51,593 bases of DNA, from the NCBI GenBank assembly GCA_046541355.1, contig JBKHDM010000009.1:1-51593 (forward strand). Reading direction: 5' to 3'. The notes under the pieces are model-generated. The model was given only the letters and a program-made list of their open reading frames with translations, had not been told where the DNA came from and made no database searches. Source of the stretch: CAYZHV01 sp046541355 (GTDB lineage: Bacteria > Spirochaetota > Spirochaetia > DSM-27196 > Alkalispirochaetaceae). The position numbers and the translations under genes were made by a program. Each line of letters opens with the position of its first letter. Within the stretch, counting starts at the first letter, position 1. Below, in pieces: positions 31,581-40,181 of the stretch.

Positions 31581-33181
31581 TGAGTGAGTCCTTCGACAAC
31601 ATCTTTGTTGACTCCGAAGATGAAGCACCGGATCAGGACGCACCGGATTTTTCCGAGCTCTTCGACGAGGAGGGTCAGGAGAGTACCGCCGGGTCTCCGG
31701 ATGAGCGATTCGAACAGATCTCAGAAACCCTCGAGGATCCGAAGCCTTACTTCACCGACCCGAACTTCTATAAAGTCATTTTGACTGGTGAGGGTGAGAC
31801 CTCCAAACGGATGCACAGCAATCTCGCCCAGTTTCTCAAAGCCGAGGACGGCCAGGATAGATCCCTCTATCGTGGCCGGATTATCCCGGTTTTCTGGGAG
31901 CTCGCCAAACAGATCGCCACAAAGATAAACCACCGGGATCTTCCCCAGCCGAAAAGACTTTTTCTCAGATATGGGGTTCTGCTCCCTACAATGATCAACA
32001 AGGACCACCGGATGCTTCTGGCCAAGCTCATCTTTGAGAACCGCACAGGAGATCCGATCCACTATGTGGATGAATGGGTGGAAAAGGTCGCCAGAGGCCG
32101 GGTGAACGTCTCTGCAACCGACGAGACTTCCCCGAAGCACCGTAATCAGGAGAGTAAGATCTCCTCCCAGCTCGAGAAGACCCGGGGCCGTCTCGATGCC
32201 CAGCTTGACCTGATCCGGAGCCACAACCGTGACATGAGCAGACTGGAAGACGAGCTGCGGGAAGCGGTGGAGGCGCTCACTCATCATGAGGTGCACCCGA
32301 CCAGATCAGATCTTCTTATGCCCTATACCGAAGAGCAGCGGGCGCTGGTTTCCGAGATCAACAGTCTCCTTCGAAAACTCAGTAATCTGAGTCGCCAGCT
32401 CGGAAACGATCATAACGAGCTGGAGAAGATCGAGGATCAGTTTGAAGAAGTAAGCGACCAGGCTGGGCAGCTTGAAGACGGACAGGACGAGTTCGACTCC
32501 ACGGCGGTAGGCGAGGAGATGAACACCATTCGCCAGATGGCCAAAATGTGCGTCGGACGGCAGGGAAACCACTTTCCTGTTCTCCACAAGCAGTATTTTC
32601 GTGCGTCGCCCTACGACATAGGCAGCAGAGAGAATGTGATCAACGTTCTCGCCGAGGTTGAGCGGCTCGACCCTGGAATATTTCTGCGTACATTCAAACA
32701 GAAAACAAACCGCATCGTGCCGAATATCATTCTCGTACCTTGCTACGGAGATACCGGAATCTGCTGGGAGCCCTTTGAACGATTCAATCGGGCTACCAGT
32801 CGTGGACGTATAGCCGTCCCGATGTACCCCAAAGACCTGAAAGCTGCGGTCGTATCAGCTATGGCTGACCTTCGTTGGCAGGTGGCAAAGGAAAAGGCAG
32901 CCCATTACTGGATGGAAGAGGGCCTCACCGGACGCTACTACCAGTGGTTTACCGAAGAGAAGATGAAAGGGGACGTAAAAGACGCTTTCATCGAGCACTA
33001 TCTCCTCTGGATCACAAAGGAGAGCGAAGGGACGCAGAAGCTCCCAAAGGATGTCCGCGGCATCTTCTGGCGAAACATGCCCTTCCCCCAGGAGATCAAG
33101 GACGACCTGAAAAACCGCGGATACGTGTACAGCGAGCTGTACAAGAAGGACCAGAACCGGGCGATGTCCGACGGATACTGA
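31580..33181 (+). CDS. Hypothetical protein with central coiled coil
   Basis: 533 residues from the ATG at 31580 (MSESFDNIFVDSEDEAPD). I do not recognise the family. An acidic, probably disordered N-terminus (1-55) is followed by a domain beginning DPNFYKVILTGEGETSKRMHSNL. A long coiled coil (about 200-330: SSQLEKTRGRLDAQLDLI ... LRKLSNLSRQLGNDHNELEK) comes next, then a C-terminal domain rich in aromatics (GRYYQWFTEEKMKGDVK, GIFWRNMPFPQEIKDDL). No membrane segment or signal peptide: cytosolic. The NPNFYRV of the HD-GYP-like protein across the tRNA resembles its DPNFYKV, which hints that the two work together. The start rests on the promoter directly before it. Confidence 0.8.
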   Translation: MSESFDNIFVDSEDEAPDQDAPDFSELFDEEGQESTAGSPDERFEQISETLEDPKPYFTDPNFYKVILTGEGETSKRMHSNLAQFLKAEDGQDRSLYRGRIIPVFWELAKQIATKINHRDLPQPKRLFLRYGVLLPTMINKDHRMLLAKLIFENRTGDPIHYVDEWVEKVARGRVNVSATDETSPKHRNQESKISSQLEKTRGRLDAQLDLIRSHNRDMSRLEDELREAVEALTHHEVHPTRSDLLMPYTEEQRALVSEINSLLRKLSNLSRQLGNDHNELEKIEDQFEEVSDQAGQLEDGQDEFDSTAVGEEMNTIRQMAKMCVGRQGNHFPVLHKQYFRASPYDIGSRENVINVLAEVERLDPGIFLRTFKQKTNRIVPNIILVPCYGDTGICWEPFERFNRATSRGRIAVPMYPKDLKAAVVSAMADLRWQVAKEKAAHYWMEEGLTGRYYQWFTEEKMKGDVKDAFIEHYLLWITKESEGTQKLPKDVRGIFWRNMPFPQEIKDDLKNRGYVYSELYKKDQNRAMSDGY

Positions 33182-33197
33182 GTCCCTCTCTACCCGC

Positions 33198-33222
33198 CTG
33201 CGCGGAGTGGAGGAGCGCACAT
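33198..33222 (+). repeat. Intergenic GGAGTGGAGGAG motif, copy 4 (with TGCGC/GCGCA stem)
   Basis: Core GGAGTGGAGGAG at 33204-33215, flanked by TGCGC and GCGCA that pair perfectly, in the gap between two convergent genes. It could work as a weak terminator or processing hairpin. Confidence 0.55.
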
Positions 33223-33224
33223 AC

Positions 33225-33500
33225 TCATCTGCCTCTCTTACCGAAGATAGGATCAAAATAGTTGCCGAAATCGATCTTCGTTGAGAGCCATCGCACCATC
33301 CTGTGATAGATAAAATAGGTTGCGCCGATGGAGAGCACGAAAATCACCACCATGATCAGCTGGTTCAATCCGGGTGAGAGACTCGGCGCGAGAAACCTCG
33401 CGAACAGGACAAATAGCGCAAGGAAGAGCGCGAGCATCAGAATGACGTTTACAACGCTTGCCCCGAGGACAAATAGAATTGTATTGACTCGTTTGTTCAT
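33225..33500 (-). CDS. Small membrane protein, two transmembrane segments
   Basis: 91 residues from the ATG at 33500 (MNKRVNTILFVLGASVVNVIL). Two hydrophobic segments, about residues 6-35 and 44-66 (LNQLIMVVIFVLSIGATYFIYH), end in a basic C-terminus (YFDPIFGKRGR). I cannot name a family. Its ATG overlaps the lspA stop (ATGA), so it is co-translated with signal peptidase II, a likely inner-membrane neighbour. The small size and the coupling suggest an accessory envelope protein; that is inference. Confidence 0.75.
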   Translation of the reverse strand: MNKRVNTILFVLGASVVNVILMLALFLALFVLFARFLAPSLSPGLNQLIMVVIFVLSIGATYFIYHRMVRWLSTKIDFGNYFDPIFGKRGR

Positions 33501-34039
33501 GGTTCGGACCTCTCGATAAACATTGACAGGACGAGAAGGATTCCACAAACGACGACACTCGAGTCAGCCACGTTAAACGTCGGCCACCGCTCCATGCCGA
33601 ACAGGCCGTAGAACTTCACGTCGATAAAGTCGACTACCCCATCGGGGCGAAAGATTCGGTCGATGATGTTACCCACACCTCCCCCGAGAACCCCGGCCAC
33701 AAACCAGCGCTGCAGGGGCGAGAACTCCTCGCTCCGCCAGGTGTAGACGCCGATCCATGCCATCGCCACGATCGGAAGCAGGATGAACAGCAACATCCGC
33801 GCAAGGTCCGGGAGGCCCTGGCCGATGGAAAAGGCGATACCAGGGTTTCTCGCGTGAATAAGCCTCACAACCTCACCAAAGACTTCGATTATCGGGCCGC
33901 CGTCATAGATCGGCTGGATGTTGCGCACCACCAGCGCTTTGGTAATCTGGTCGGCGACGACGATACAGGCGGATAGTATGAAAGGAGCGTACTCGCTCCG
34001 TTCAGAGTGCCGTTGGTACATCGATGAAGCGAGTTTCAA
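33497..34039 (-). CDS. lspA: Lipoprotein signal peptidase (signal peptidase II)
   Basis: Signal peptidase II, 180 residues, an inner-membrane aspartyl protease that cleaves prolipoprotein signal peptides. Four membrane helices are visible. The conserved boxes are ADQITKALV, NPGIAFSIG (the usual N-x-G-x-A-F-x-x-G), GGGVGNIIDRIF with the first catalytic Asp, VVDFIDVKFYG, and WPTFNVADS with the second. The TTG at 34039 is preferred: AGGAG lies 7 bases before it. The ATG at 34021 has no SD. It overlaps the Nif3-like gene by 38 bases. It would process the lipoprotein encoded at 26943-29477. Confidence 0.94.
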   Translation of the reverse strand: MKLASSMYQRHSERSEYAPFILSACIVVADQITKALVVRNIQPIYDGGPIIEVFGEVVRLIHARNPGIAFSIGQGLPDLARMLLFILLPIVAMAWIGVYTWRSEEFSPLQRWFVAGVLGGGVGNIIDRIFRPDGVVDFIDVKFYGLFGMERWPTFNVADSSVVVCGILLVLSMFIERSEP

Positions 34040-34763
34040 CGCCCGTCTCCTGAAATAGTTTCTCCCCTAACCGCGCTACCCCCCAGGTTTCCGTCGCGTA
34101 GTGCCCTGCAAACATAACATTTAAGCCGCTTTCCAAACAATTGTGGTAGACCGTATGCGCGGCGTCACCGGTTATAAAGAGATCTAATCCCTCATCAACC
34201 GCCGTTTCGAACTCCCGGGGAGCGCCGCCGGAAATGATACCGACGGAGCTGACCTCCCGCCTCCCGAAGTCGAGGATCCTTATGGGAACCTCGACGCTGC
34301 CGAACAGCGTTTCCGCGATCTGCCGCGTTGTGAGCGGCTCCGGCAGAACACCCTTGACGCCGATGGTTACTCCCTTGAACTCCCCGAAGGGCTTGATCTC
34401 CCGGAGACCGAGGTGCCGGCCCATGACGGCGTTGTTGCCGACCTCGAGATGGGCGTCGAGAGGAAGATGGCAGGCGTACAGACCGATGTTGTTGTCAATG
34501 AGAAAGCGAACTCGCTCATAGTGGGTTCCGGTGAGGGTCTGCTCGTGACCCCAGAACAGCCCGTGATGGACCACGATTGCCTCCGCCCCCCACTCCGCGG
34601 CACGGGTAAAGGGCTCGAGGGCGGCGTCTACAGCAAACGCCACCTTTCTGATCTCCGAGGCCGCCCGATCTACCTGTATCCCGTTTTTCGACGGATCTAT
34701 CCTCGAAAAACCGTCGAAGTCGAGAAAACCGCGAAAGTACGTATCGAGATCCCTAAAAAGCAT
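34002..34763 (-). CDS. Nif3-like dinuclear metal centre protein
   Basis: NIF3/YbgI/GTP cyclohydrolase 1 type 2 family, 253 residues from the ATG at 34763 (MLFRDLDTYF). Metal ligands are seen in EAIVVHHGLFWG (the HH pair), ACHLPLDAH (His and Asp), and near the C-terminus in MFAGHYATETWGV (His and Glu), as in the di-metal hexamer family. NGIQVD is also typical. The precise reaction is unknown for most members. The gene overlaps the SorC-type regulator gene before it by 11 bases and lspA after it by 38, so the four genes are one tightly packed unit. Confidence 0.9.
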   Translation of the reverse strand: MLFRDLDTYFRGFLDFDGFSRIDPSKNGIQVDRAASEIRKVAFAVDAALEPFTRAAEWGAEAIVVHHGLFWGHEQTLTGTHYERVRFLIDNNIGLYACHLPLDAHLEVGNNAVMGRHLGLREIKPFGEFKGVTIGVKGVLPEPLTTRQIAETLFGSVEVPIRILDFGRREVSSVGIISGGAPREFETAVDEGLDLFITGDAAHTVYHNCLESGLNVMFAGHYATETWGVARLGEKLFQETGVETRFIDVPTAL

Positions 34764-35736
34764 CGTGATCGCACCCCATCTTTGCGCAGAGAAGGCGAGC
34801 CGTCGGCTCATCGACGATCAGTTCACTCATGAGACCTGCCCTGAGGGCCGCATGAAGCCCGGTCACCTTTGCCCGCCCGGAAACCACACAGATCGCTCGG
34901 GGCACCTCCTTGTAGAGCTCGAGAGGCGGGCCGCTTGCCCGCTGATTTATCGGAATGTCGGCGTAGCTGCCGTCCTGCCTGAAAAAAACCGTAGCGAGAT
35001 CGCCGACGACCCCTTGTTCCACGAGCATCTTCTCATCCTCCGGCTCGAGGTATCCGCTGGAGTAGACGTGGCTCGGAACGCCGGCATCGACGGCGCCAAT
35101 GCTGTAAAACAGGATATCCGCCGATTGCTGGAGGTCGATGATCTTTCGGATGCTCCGCTCACGCCAAAGCGCCTCTTTCGTCTCCTTGTAGTCAAAGAAC
35201 GTCGGCACTGGAAAGAGCATAAAGCTCGCCTGATAGTTTTCCGCAAACTTCTGAAGAATGTTCGCCGCGTACCGGTTGTCGGGAGTGTAGGTATTTCCGG
35301 ACCCATTCATCTGGACGATGGTGACTCCAGGAATTCGCTTCGGAATCAGGTGCGTCCCAATCTCGCTTATTGTCGTTCCCCATGCAAGGGCAAGAGTGTT
35401 GCCGGGAGCGAGGATCCCGTTGAGGTAGCCGGCGGCGTAGCGGGCAACCCGCTTGAGCCAGACCACCTCGCCCATGAGCTCCGGGACAGGAACAACGTGA
35501 ACCCGATCGAGATTGAACCGGTCACGAATCAGTTGCTCCAGAGGTCCGAGGGTGTTTTGCACGTTCACAATGCGAATTTCCACCATCCCCGATTGCCTCG
35601 CGTGGTTGAGCAGTCGGGAGACCTTTGGGCGGGAGAACTGCATTTCCTGAGCTATCAACTCGGTGGTCATGCCCTGATAGTAGTACATGGTAGCGACCTG
35701 AAGTGCTTCCTGGTAGATTCTATCCTCGCTGTTCAT
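34753..35736 (-). CDS. SorC/DeoR-type sugar-binding transcriptional regulator
   Basis: A SorC-family regulator, 327 residues from the ATG at 35736. The N-terminal helix-turn-helix (MTTELIAQEMQFSRPKVSRLLNHARQSGMV) is followed by a sugar-binding domain with the phosphosugar-type loops LALAWGTTISEI and QMNGSGNT, then SIGAVDAG and GLHAALRAGL. Such proteins sense a phosphorylated sugar and control its catabolic genes. No clear sugar operon adjoins, so the target is unknown; it may be autoregulatory. A longer reading to 35784 is open, but TTGAAA (35784-35779) and TATGTT (35761-35756), 17 bases apart, make a good promoter there, so those codons are untranslated. Confidence 0.88.
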   Translation of the reverse strand: MNSEDRIYQEALQVATMYYYQGMTTELIAQEMQFSRPKVSRLLNHARQSGMVEIRIVNVQNTLGPLEQLIRDRFNLDRVHVVPVPELMGEVVWLKRVARYAAGYLNGILAPGNTLALAWGTTISEIGTHLIPKRIPGVTIVQMNGSGNTYTPDNRYAANILQKFAENYQASFMLFPVPTFFDYKETKEALWRERSIRKIIDLQQSADILFYSIGAVDAGVPSHVYSSGYLEPEDEKMLVEQGVVGDLATVFFRQDGSYADIPINQRASGPPLELYKEVPRAICVVSGRAKVTGLHAALRAGLMSELIVDEPTARLLCAKMGCDHDAF

Positions 35737-35755
35737 AGCCGCAGCTCTCTCGGCC

Positions 35756-35784
35756 AACATACCCCGTGTAACATCGCGTTTCAA
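35756..35784 (-). promoter_or_regulatory. Promoter of the SorC-lspA gene cluster
   Basis: On the minus strand TTGAAA, a 17-base spacer and TATGTT. The predicted RNA starts about 14 bases before the ATG at 35736. Confidence 0.6.
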
Positions 35785-35899
35785 GGTAATGAAATACTGT
35801 TCAGAGGAAAACGGGTATCTCCTCGCCCAGGATGGGTGAGGAGTACAGGGGACCCCCTCACCGTGGAGCCGGGAACCGACCTCCCCGGAGCTGATGCGG

Positions 35900-35929
35900 A
35901 TGACACTGCGCCCGAAGGCCGGGTATCAT
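35900..35929 (+). promoter_or_regulatory. Promoter of the Lon-like protease, leaderless start
   Basis: ATGACA (35900-35905), 18 bases, TATCAT (35924-35929). The ATG at 35937 comes 7 bases after the -10, so the RNA should begin at the start codon. Confidence 0.65.
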
Positions 35930-35936
35930 GCGCCCC

Positions 35937-38294
35937 ATGCATGAAAGACCGGAGAGCCATCTCTCTCCCGAGGATGTCCGCTTCGCCATTACCGAAGCGG
36001 AAGTAGCAGAAGCGGCACAGCTTACCGGACAGTTTGACATAATCGGCCAGCCCCGGGCGGTCCGGGCTCTGGAACTCGCGGTTGCCCTGAGGGCAAAAGG
36101 GTACAACGTCTTTGCCACCGGCATGCCGGGCACCGGCAAACGGAGTACGATCACCAAGCTGCTCAAAGCGCTCCCCTTCGAGGCCGCTCGCCTCAAGGAT
36201 ATCGCCTTTGTCCATAATTTCCTCCAGCCCGACCAGCCTCGGCCGCTTTATTTCCCACCGGGTCACGCCCGGAACTTCAGGGATGAGCTGCGCAACCTCG
36301 TGGAAATGCTCCAGGCGGAGAGTTCGGTTCTCTTCGAGCAGAAGCCGTTCAAGGAGGCCCGGGACAAACTCATGGTCGAAACCGAGGGCAGGGAGAATCA
36401 AAAACTCGCGGAGTTCGACCGACGCCTCGAGGACGAGGGATTCGCGATTGTCAAAGTAAACGGAGACGAGGAAGAAGAGCACACCGATATCGCTCCTGTG
36501 GTGGACGGTGAGGCAACGAGTTTCGACGACCTGCAGCAGAAGGTAAACGCCGGTGAGATCCACGCCGCCGACTGGAGCCGTATCCGTGAGAAGTACTACC
36601 ACTTCATGGACGAGCTCGACCGGATTTTTCAGGAGCTCCGGGTCGGTAGAATGGAGGTCGAAAAGAAGCTCTACGAGCTTCAGCTCGAGACGATGGAACC
36701 GGTCGTCCAGAAGGCCGTCGGCTCCCTCCGGGAGCGGTTCGACGGGGAACGGACCGAGGTCTGGCTGAACGAGCTCGAGGACGACATCCTCGGAAACCTC
36801 GACCTCTTTATGCCCGCCGACGAGGAGTCGAGCGAGGAGGCGGAGCAACAGCTCGAGCGCTACGGGGTCAACATCATCGTCGATCACACAAATACCAGCG
36901 AGAATCCGATTATCGTCGAGAGTCACCCAGACTTCCAGAAACTCTTTGGGGCTCAGGAGTATCGGGGAGAGCAGGACAGCCGCCTCGGTTACCAGACCCT
37001 CAGGGCGGGCAGCGTGATCCACGCCTCCGGGGGCTATCTCATCCTCCGGGCGGAGGACGTGCTCTCCCAGGAGGAGGCGTGGAACGGCCTCAAGCGGGCA
37101 CTCCAGGACGGTTGTACAGAGATTCGAAACACCCCTTCACCCTTCAACCCACCGGGTCAGGCGATCAAACCGGAGCCGGTCGAGATTGACGTTAAGGTGA
37201 TCATCATGGGAAGCGAGCACATCTACGACATCCTCTACATGCAGGATGAGGAGTTCGGAAAGCTCTTCAAAGTCCCGGCGGAGTTCGACTCGATGATGGA
37301 CCGGACCCCCGAGACGACGCAGCAGTATATCGCGTTCATGGATATGATCTGCCGGGAGGAGAAGCTCCTTCCCCTTACCACCGACGGTAAGGCGGCGGTT
37401 CTCGAGTACGGCGTTCGGCTCAGCGAGTTCCGGGGCAAGCTCTCCACGCGGTTCTCCCTGGTCGCCGATCTCATTCGAGAGAGTAATCACTGGAGCGCGA
37501 GGGAAGCCAAGGATGCGATCGACCGCAACGCCGTGGAGCGCGCCCAGCGGGAACGGCAGCACCTCTACAATCTCCCGGAAGAGAAGTTTGATGAGCAGGT
37601 GGTCTCCGGCGAGATGCTCCTCTCGGTGACCGGCGGACGGGTCGGCTGCATCAACGGTCTTTCGGTCCTCGACCGTGGCTACTACGCCTTCGGTCGACCA
37701 ATGCTGATTACGGCGCGAGTGGCACCCGGGAGCGACGGGATCATCAACATCGAGCGGGAGTCCGGCCTCTCCGGGGAGCTCCACGACAAGGGTATGTACA
37801 TTCTCCAGGGGTTTCTCCAGGCGACCTACGCCCACGATTTTCCCCTCTCCATCAACGGGAGCATCACCTTCGAGCAGAGCTACGTCGAAGTCGATGGAGA
37901 CTCCGCCTCCGCCGGTGAGGCCCTCGCCCTCCTCTCGGCTATCGGGGAGATCCCGATGAGACAGGAGATCGCGGTGACCGGGTCAGTCAACCAGCTCGGA
38001 CAAATCCAGCCGGTAGGGGGCATCAACGAGAAGATCGAAGGGTTCTACGCGGTATGCAGGATCGCGACCTACACCGGTAATCAGGGCGTTATCATACCCC
38101 GCTCCAACATTCAGAATCTCGTCCTCTCCCGGGAGCTCCAGGAGGCGATCGACGCGGGGAGTTTTCATATTTATGTGGTCGAGACTATCGGCCAGGCACT
38201 GGAGATCCTCTCGGGCGAGAAAGGGGAGCAGGTGATGCGGAGAATCGGCAAACGGCTGCGGGAGATGGCGCAGCAGGTAAAAGAGTTCAGCTGA
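35937..38294 (+). CDS. Lon-like ATP-dependent protease (AAA_32 type)
   Basis: 785 residues, starting MHERPESHLSPEDVRF. An ATPase domain carries Walker A in ATGMPGTGKRSTITKLL near residue 65, interrupted by a long coiled-coil insertion (about 140-290). Later come HASGGYLILRAEDVLSQ (Walker B region) and the helical lid. The C-terminal Lon protease domain has the catalytic Ser in GDSASAGEALALL and the Lys in GGINEKIEGFYAV. Unlike classical Lon there is no N-terminal substrate domain, which matches the AAA_32/Lon-like (YcbZ-type) family. An ATG 9 bases upstream lies inside the -10, so 35937 is used. It is divergent from the SorC regulator and probably a single-gene unit. Confidence 0.92.
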   Translation: MHERPESHLSPEDVRFAITEAEVAEAAQLTGQFDIIGQPRAVRALELAVALRAKGYNVFATGMPGTGKRSTITKLLKALPFEAARLKDIAFVHNFLQPDQPRPLYFPPGHARNFRDELRNLVEMLQAESSVLFEQKPFKEARDKLMVETEGRENQKLAEFDRRLEDEGFAIVKVNGDEEEEHTDIAPVVDGEATSFDDLQQKVNAGEIHAADWSRIREKYYHFMDELDRIFQELRVGRMEVEKKLYELQLETMEPVVQKAVGSLRERFDGERTEVWLNELEDDILGNLDLFMPADEESSEEAEQQLERYGVNIIVDHTNTSENPIIVESHPDFQKLFGAQEYRGEQDSRLGYQTLRAGSVIHASGGYLILRAEDVLSQEEAWNGLKRALQDGCTEIRNTPSPFNPPGQAIKPEPVEIDVKVIIMGSEHIYDILYMQDEEFGKLFKVPAEFDSMMDRTPETTQQYIAFMDMICREEKLLPLTTDGKAAVLEYGVRLSEFRGKLSTRFSLVADLIRESNHWSAREAKDAIDRNAVERAQRERQHLYNLPEEKFDEQVVSGEMLLSVTGGRVGCINGLSVLDRGYYAFGRPMLITARVAPGSDGIINIERESGLSGELHDKGMYILQGFLQATYAHDFPLSINGSITFEQSYVEVDGDSASAGEALALLSAIGEIPMRQEIAVTGSVNQLGQIQPVGGINEKIEGFYAVCRIATYTGNQGVIIPRSNIQNLVLSRELQEAIDAGSFHIYVVETIGQALEILSGEKGEQVMRRIGKRLREMAQQVKEFS

Positions 38295-38333
38295 GCCGAC
38301 GGCCCCGGCGGGGAAGCTATCGCCGCCGGACAT

Positions 38334-38356
38334 CCGCGGGGTCGAGGAGCGCAGAT
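38334..38356 (+). repeat. Intergenic GGAGTGGAGGAG motif, copy 5
   Basis: Core GGGGTCGAGGAG at 38338-38349, with ATCCGC and GCGCAGAT around it able to pair with one mismatch. It lies between the Lon-like gene and the next promoter. Confidence 0.5.
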
Positions 38357-38386
38357 AAGGGGGAGGCGGAGAAGGGAACGTGATGA

Positions 38387-38415
38387 TTGAACATCAAGAT
38401 TACACAATCTATACT
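38387..38415 (+). promoter_or_regulatory. Promoter of the GHKL-HDOD gene, leaderless start
   Basis: TTGAAC (38387-38392), 17 bases, TATACT (38410-38415), then 7 bases to the ATG at 38423. There is no SD. The clearest leaderless arrangement in the window. Confidence 0.75.
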
Positions 38416-38422
38416 ATACACC

Positions 38423-39937
38423 ATGTCTAAAACGATAGACTTTGAGAGAGTTCGTAACGCCGCGCGAAAGCAGGAACCCTACGCCGTAAAGACGTTTACC
38501 ATGCCTCATGAGACAGAGGTGTTGCTCGAACAGATCCTCGAAGTCTTTCTCCTCGAGATGGGTCAGGAAGAGCTCAAAGACGCCCTCGCCTACTGCCTCA
38601 GGGAGCTCGCGGTAAACGCAAAGAAGGCAAATACCAAGCGGGTCTACTTTACGGAGAAGGGGCTCTCCCTCGAAAACGAGGCCGAGTACAAGATCGGGAT
38701 GTCCAACTTCAAGAACGAAACCCTCGACAATATCGGCCACTACCTCAAGAAACAGAAGGAGGCGGGGCTGTACGTCCGGGTCGTCTACCACGTCAGGGGT
38801 ACGGACCTCCACATTTACGTCGTAAACAACGCGCCTATGACCCGGAAGGAGCAGATTCGTGTTTTCGACCGCATAGCCCGATCCCGAGCGTTCAACTCCC
38901 TCGAGGAGGCGCTCACAACGGTTCTCGACGACTCCGAAGGCGCAGGTCTCGGCATAGTCATTCTTGTCCTCATGCTCAAGAAGATCGGCCTCGACGAGGA
39001 TCGTTTCGATATCGAGGTACGAAACGGCGAGACTGTCGCCCACCTGAACGTACCGATGGCCTCGGTAAAGAAGGAGAGCCTGAAGGCGATCAGCGAGAAG
39101 CTCGCCCACGAGATCGACTCGCTTCCAAAGTTTCCCGAGAGCGTCCTGAGCCTTCAGAAGATGATCGAAGACCCGGACAGCGAGATTACCGACATCGCCC
39201 GGGCGATCAGTACAGACCCCTCCCTCACCGCAGGGCTCCTGAAGACGGTAAACTCAGCCCAGTTCATGCTGCCGAAACGGGTAGACAACATAGTCGAGGC
39301 GGTCAAGCTCGTCGGCCTGCGGGGCTTGAGGAACATGCTTTTCTCCTACGGGACCCGGGAGGTCCTCGGCGACGACTCGAGCGACGAGACCAAGGAGCTG
39401 TGGGAGCACAGCAGGGCGACGGGGTTCTACGCCTACAGCCTGGCAAGAAACATCAGCAAGAAAAAAGAGATCCTCGACGACGTCTACGTCGGTGGTGTCC
39501 TCCACGACATGGGAAAAATCGTGATGAGCCACGTCAACCCGGAGATGCTCGACACGATCCGCACCTTCTGCAGTACAAAGGATATCGCCCCGGAGATACT
39601 CGAGGACCTGGTAAGCGGTGTCAATCATGCCGAGATCGGCGGGCTTCTTGCCGAGAGGTGGAACTTTCCCGAGGCGCTGGTAGACGCGATTCGCTTCCAC
39701 CACGCTCCTACCGCCGCCCCGGAGGAGTATCGGGACGTCGCCTTCACGGTCTATCTCGCAAACTTTCTGGCGAACCATCACACCGACGATCATGTGGAGT
39801 TCGGTGATGTGGACAGCGACGTCCTCGAGAGCTTCGGCATAACCTCCGCGGAGCAGTTAAACGCGATTCGCGACAAGTTGCGTGCGGCGTATCGGGCGGA
39901 GTTCAAGAACAAGAACGAACAAGCCACCAGTTCCTAG
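38423..39937 (+). CDS. Histidine-kinase-like ATPase (GHKL) domain fused to HDOD domain
   Basis: 504 residues. The N-terminal part (about 30-225) looks like a GHKL ATP-binding domain. It has an N-box (E61-L-A-V-N65-A-K-K-A-N), a hydrophobic core, and a G-box-like DDSEGAGLGIVILVLMLKKIG near 180; no phospho-accepting His box is visible. The C-terminal part (about 240-460) is an HDOD domain: LPKFPESVLSLQKMIEDPDSE, then VLHDMGKIVMSHV with the H-D pair retained, NHAEIGGLLAERWNFP and IRFHH. HDOD proteins are usually signalling adaptors. The fusion resembles an anti-sigma-like or kinase-like switch joined to an output module. It starts 7 bases after the -10 TATACT with no SD. It stands alone. Confidence 0.85.
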   Translation: MSKTIDFERVRNAARKQEPYAVKTFTMPHETEVLLEQILEVFLLEMGQEELKDALAYCLRELAVNAKKANTKRVYFTEKGLSLENEAEYKIGMSNFKNETLDNIGHYLKKQKEAGLYVRVVYHVRGTDLHIYVVNNAPMTRKEQIRVFDRIARSRAFNSLEEALTTVLDDSEGAGLGIVILVLMLKKIGLDEDRFDIEVRNGETVAHLNVPMASVKKESLKAISEKLAHEIDSLPKFPESVLSLQKMIEDPDSEITDIARAISTDPSLTAGLLKTVNSAQFMLPKRVDNIVEAVKLVGLRGLRNMLFSYGTREVLGDDSSDETKELWEHSRATGFYAYSLARNISKKKEILDDVYVGGVLHDMGKIVMSHVNPEMLDTIRTFCSTKDIAPEILEDLVSGVNHAEIGGLLAERWNFPEALVDAIRFHHAPTAAPEEYRDVAFTVYLANFLANHHTDDHVEFGDVDSDVLESFGITSAEQLNAIRDKLRAAYRAEFKNKNEQATSS

Positions 39938-39950
39938 GCTCCTCCACTCA
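39931..39950 (-). repeat. Intergenic GGAGTGGAGGAG motif, copy 6 (minus strand)
   Basis: Core TGAGTGGAGGAG read on the minus strand, directly after the stop of the HDOD gene. Confidence 0.5.
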
Positions 39951-40181
39951 ACCGATGGTATCCGGATAACCTCATCGCCCACCGCTGGAGATGAGGCAAA
40001 CCGCCTGAGTCCCCGCCTCTTTCTGTCCAGCAGCCACCAACTGTTCAGGTCCCGACAACAGACTCCAAGCCTCCCTCTGCGGAGTCGAGGAGCGTCGAGC
40101 GGAACGGCAGGTTACCCCTTGACAGGTCATTCACTATATAGTATTTATTTGATACAAAAAGACTCCTAAGGAGAGGCAGGT
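39938..40181. promoter_or_regulatory. 244-bp gap: two intergenic motifs and the glutaredoxin promoter
   Basis: Holds a minus-strand copy of the motif (core TGAGTGGAGGAG, 39939-39950) and a plus-strand copy (GGAGTCGAGGAG, 40081-40092). TTGACA (40119-40124), 17 bases and TATTTA (40142-40147) follow. The stretch 40130-40160 is unusually AT-rich for this region. AAGGAGAGG precedes the ATG at 40182. No gene is seen in the gap. Confidence 0.6.
40074..40097 (+). repeat. Intergenic GGAGTGGAGGAG motif, copy 7
   Basis: Core GGAGTCGAGGAG at 40081-40092, about 27 bases upstream of the -35 of the glutaredoxin operon. Confidence 0.5.
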
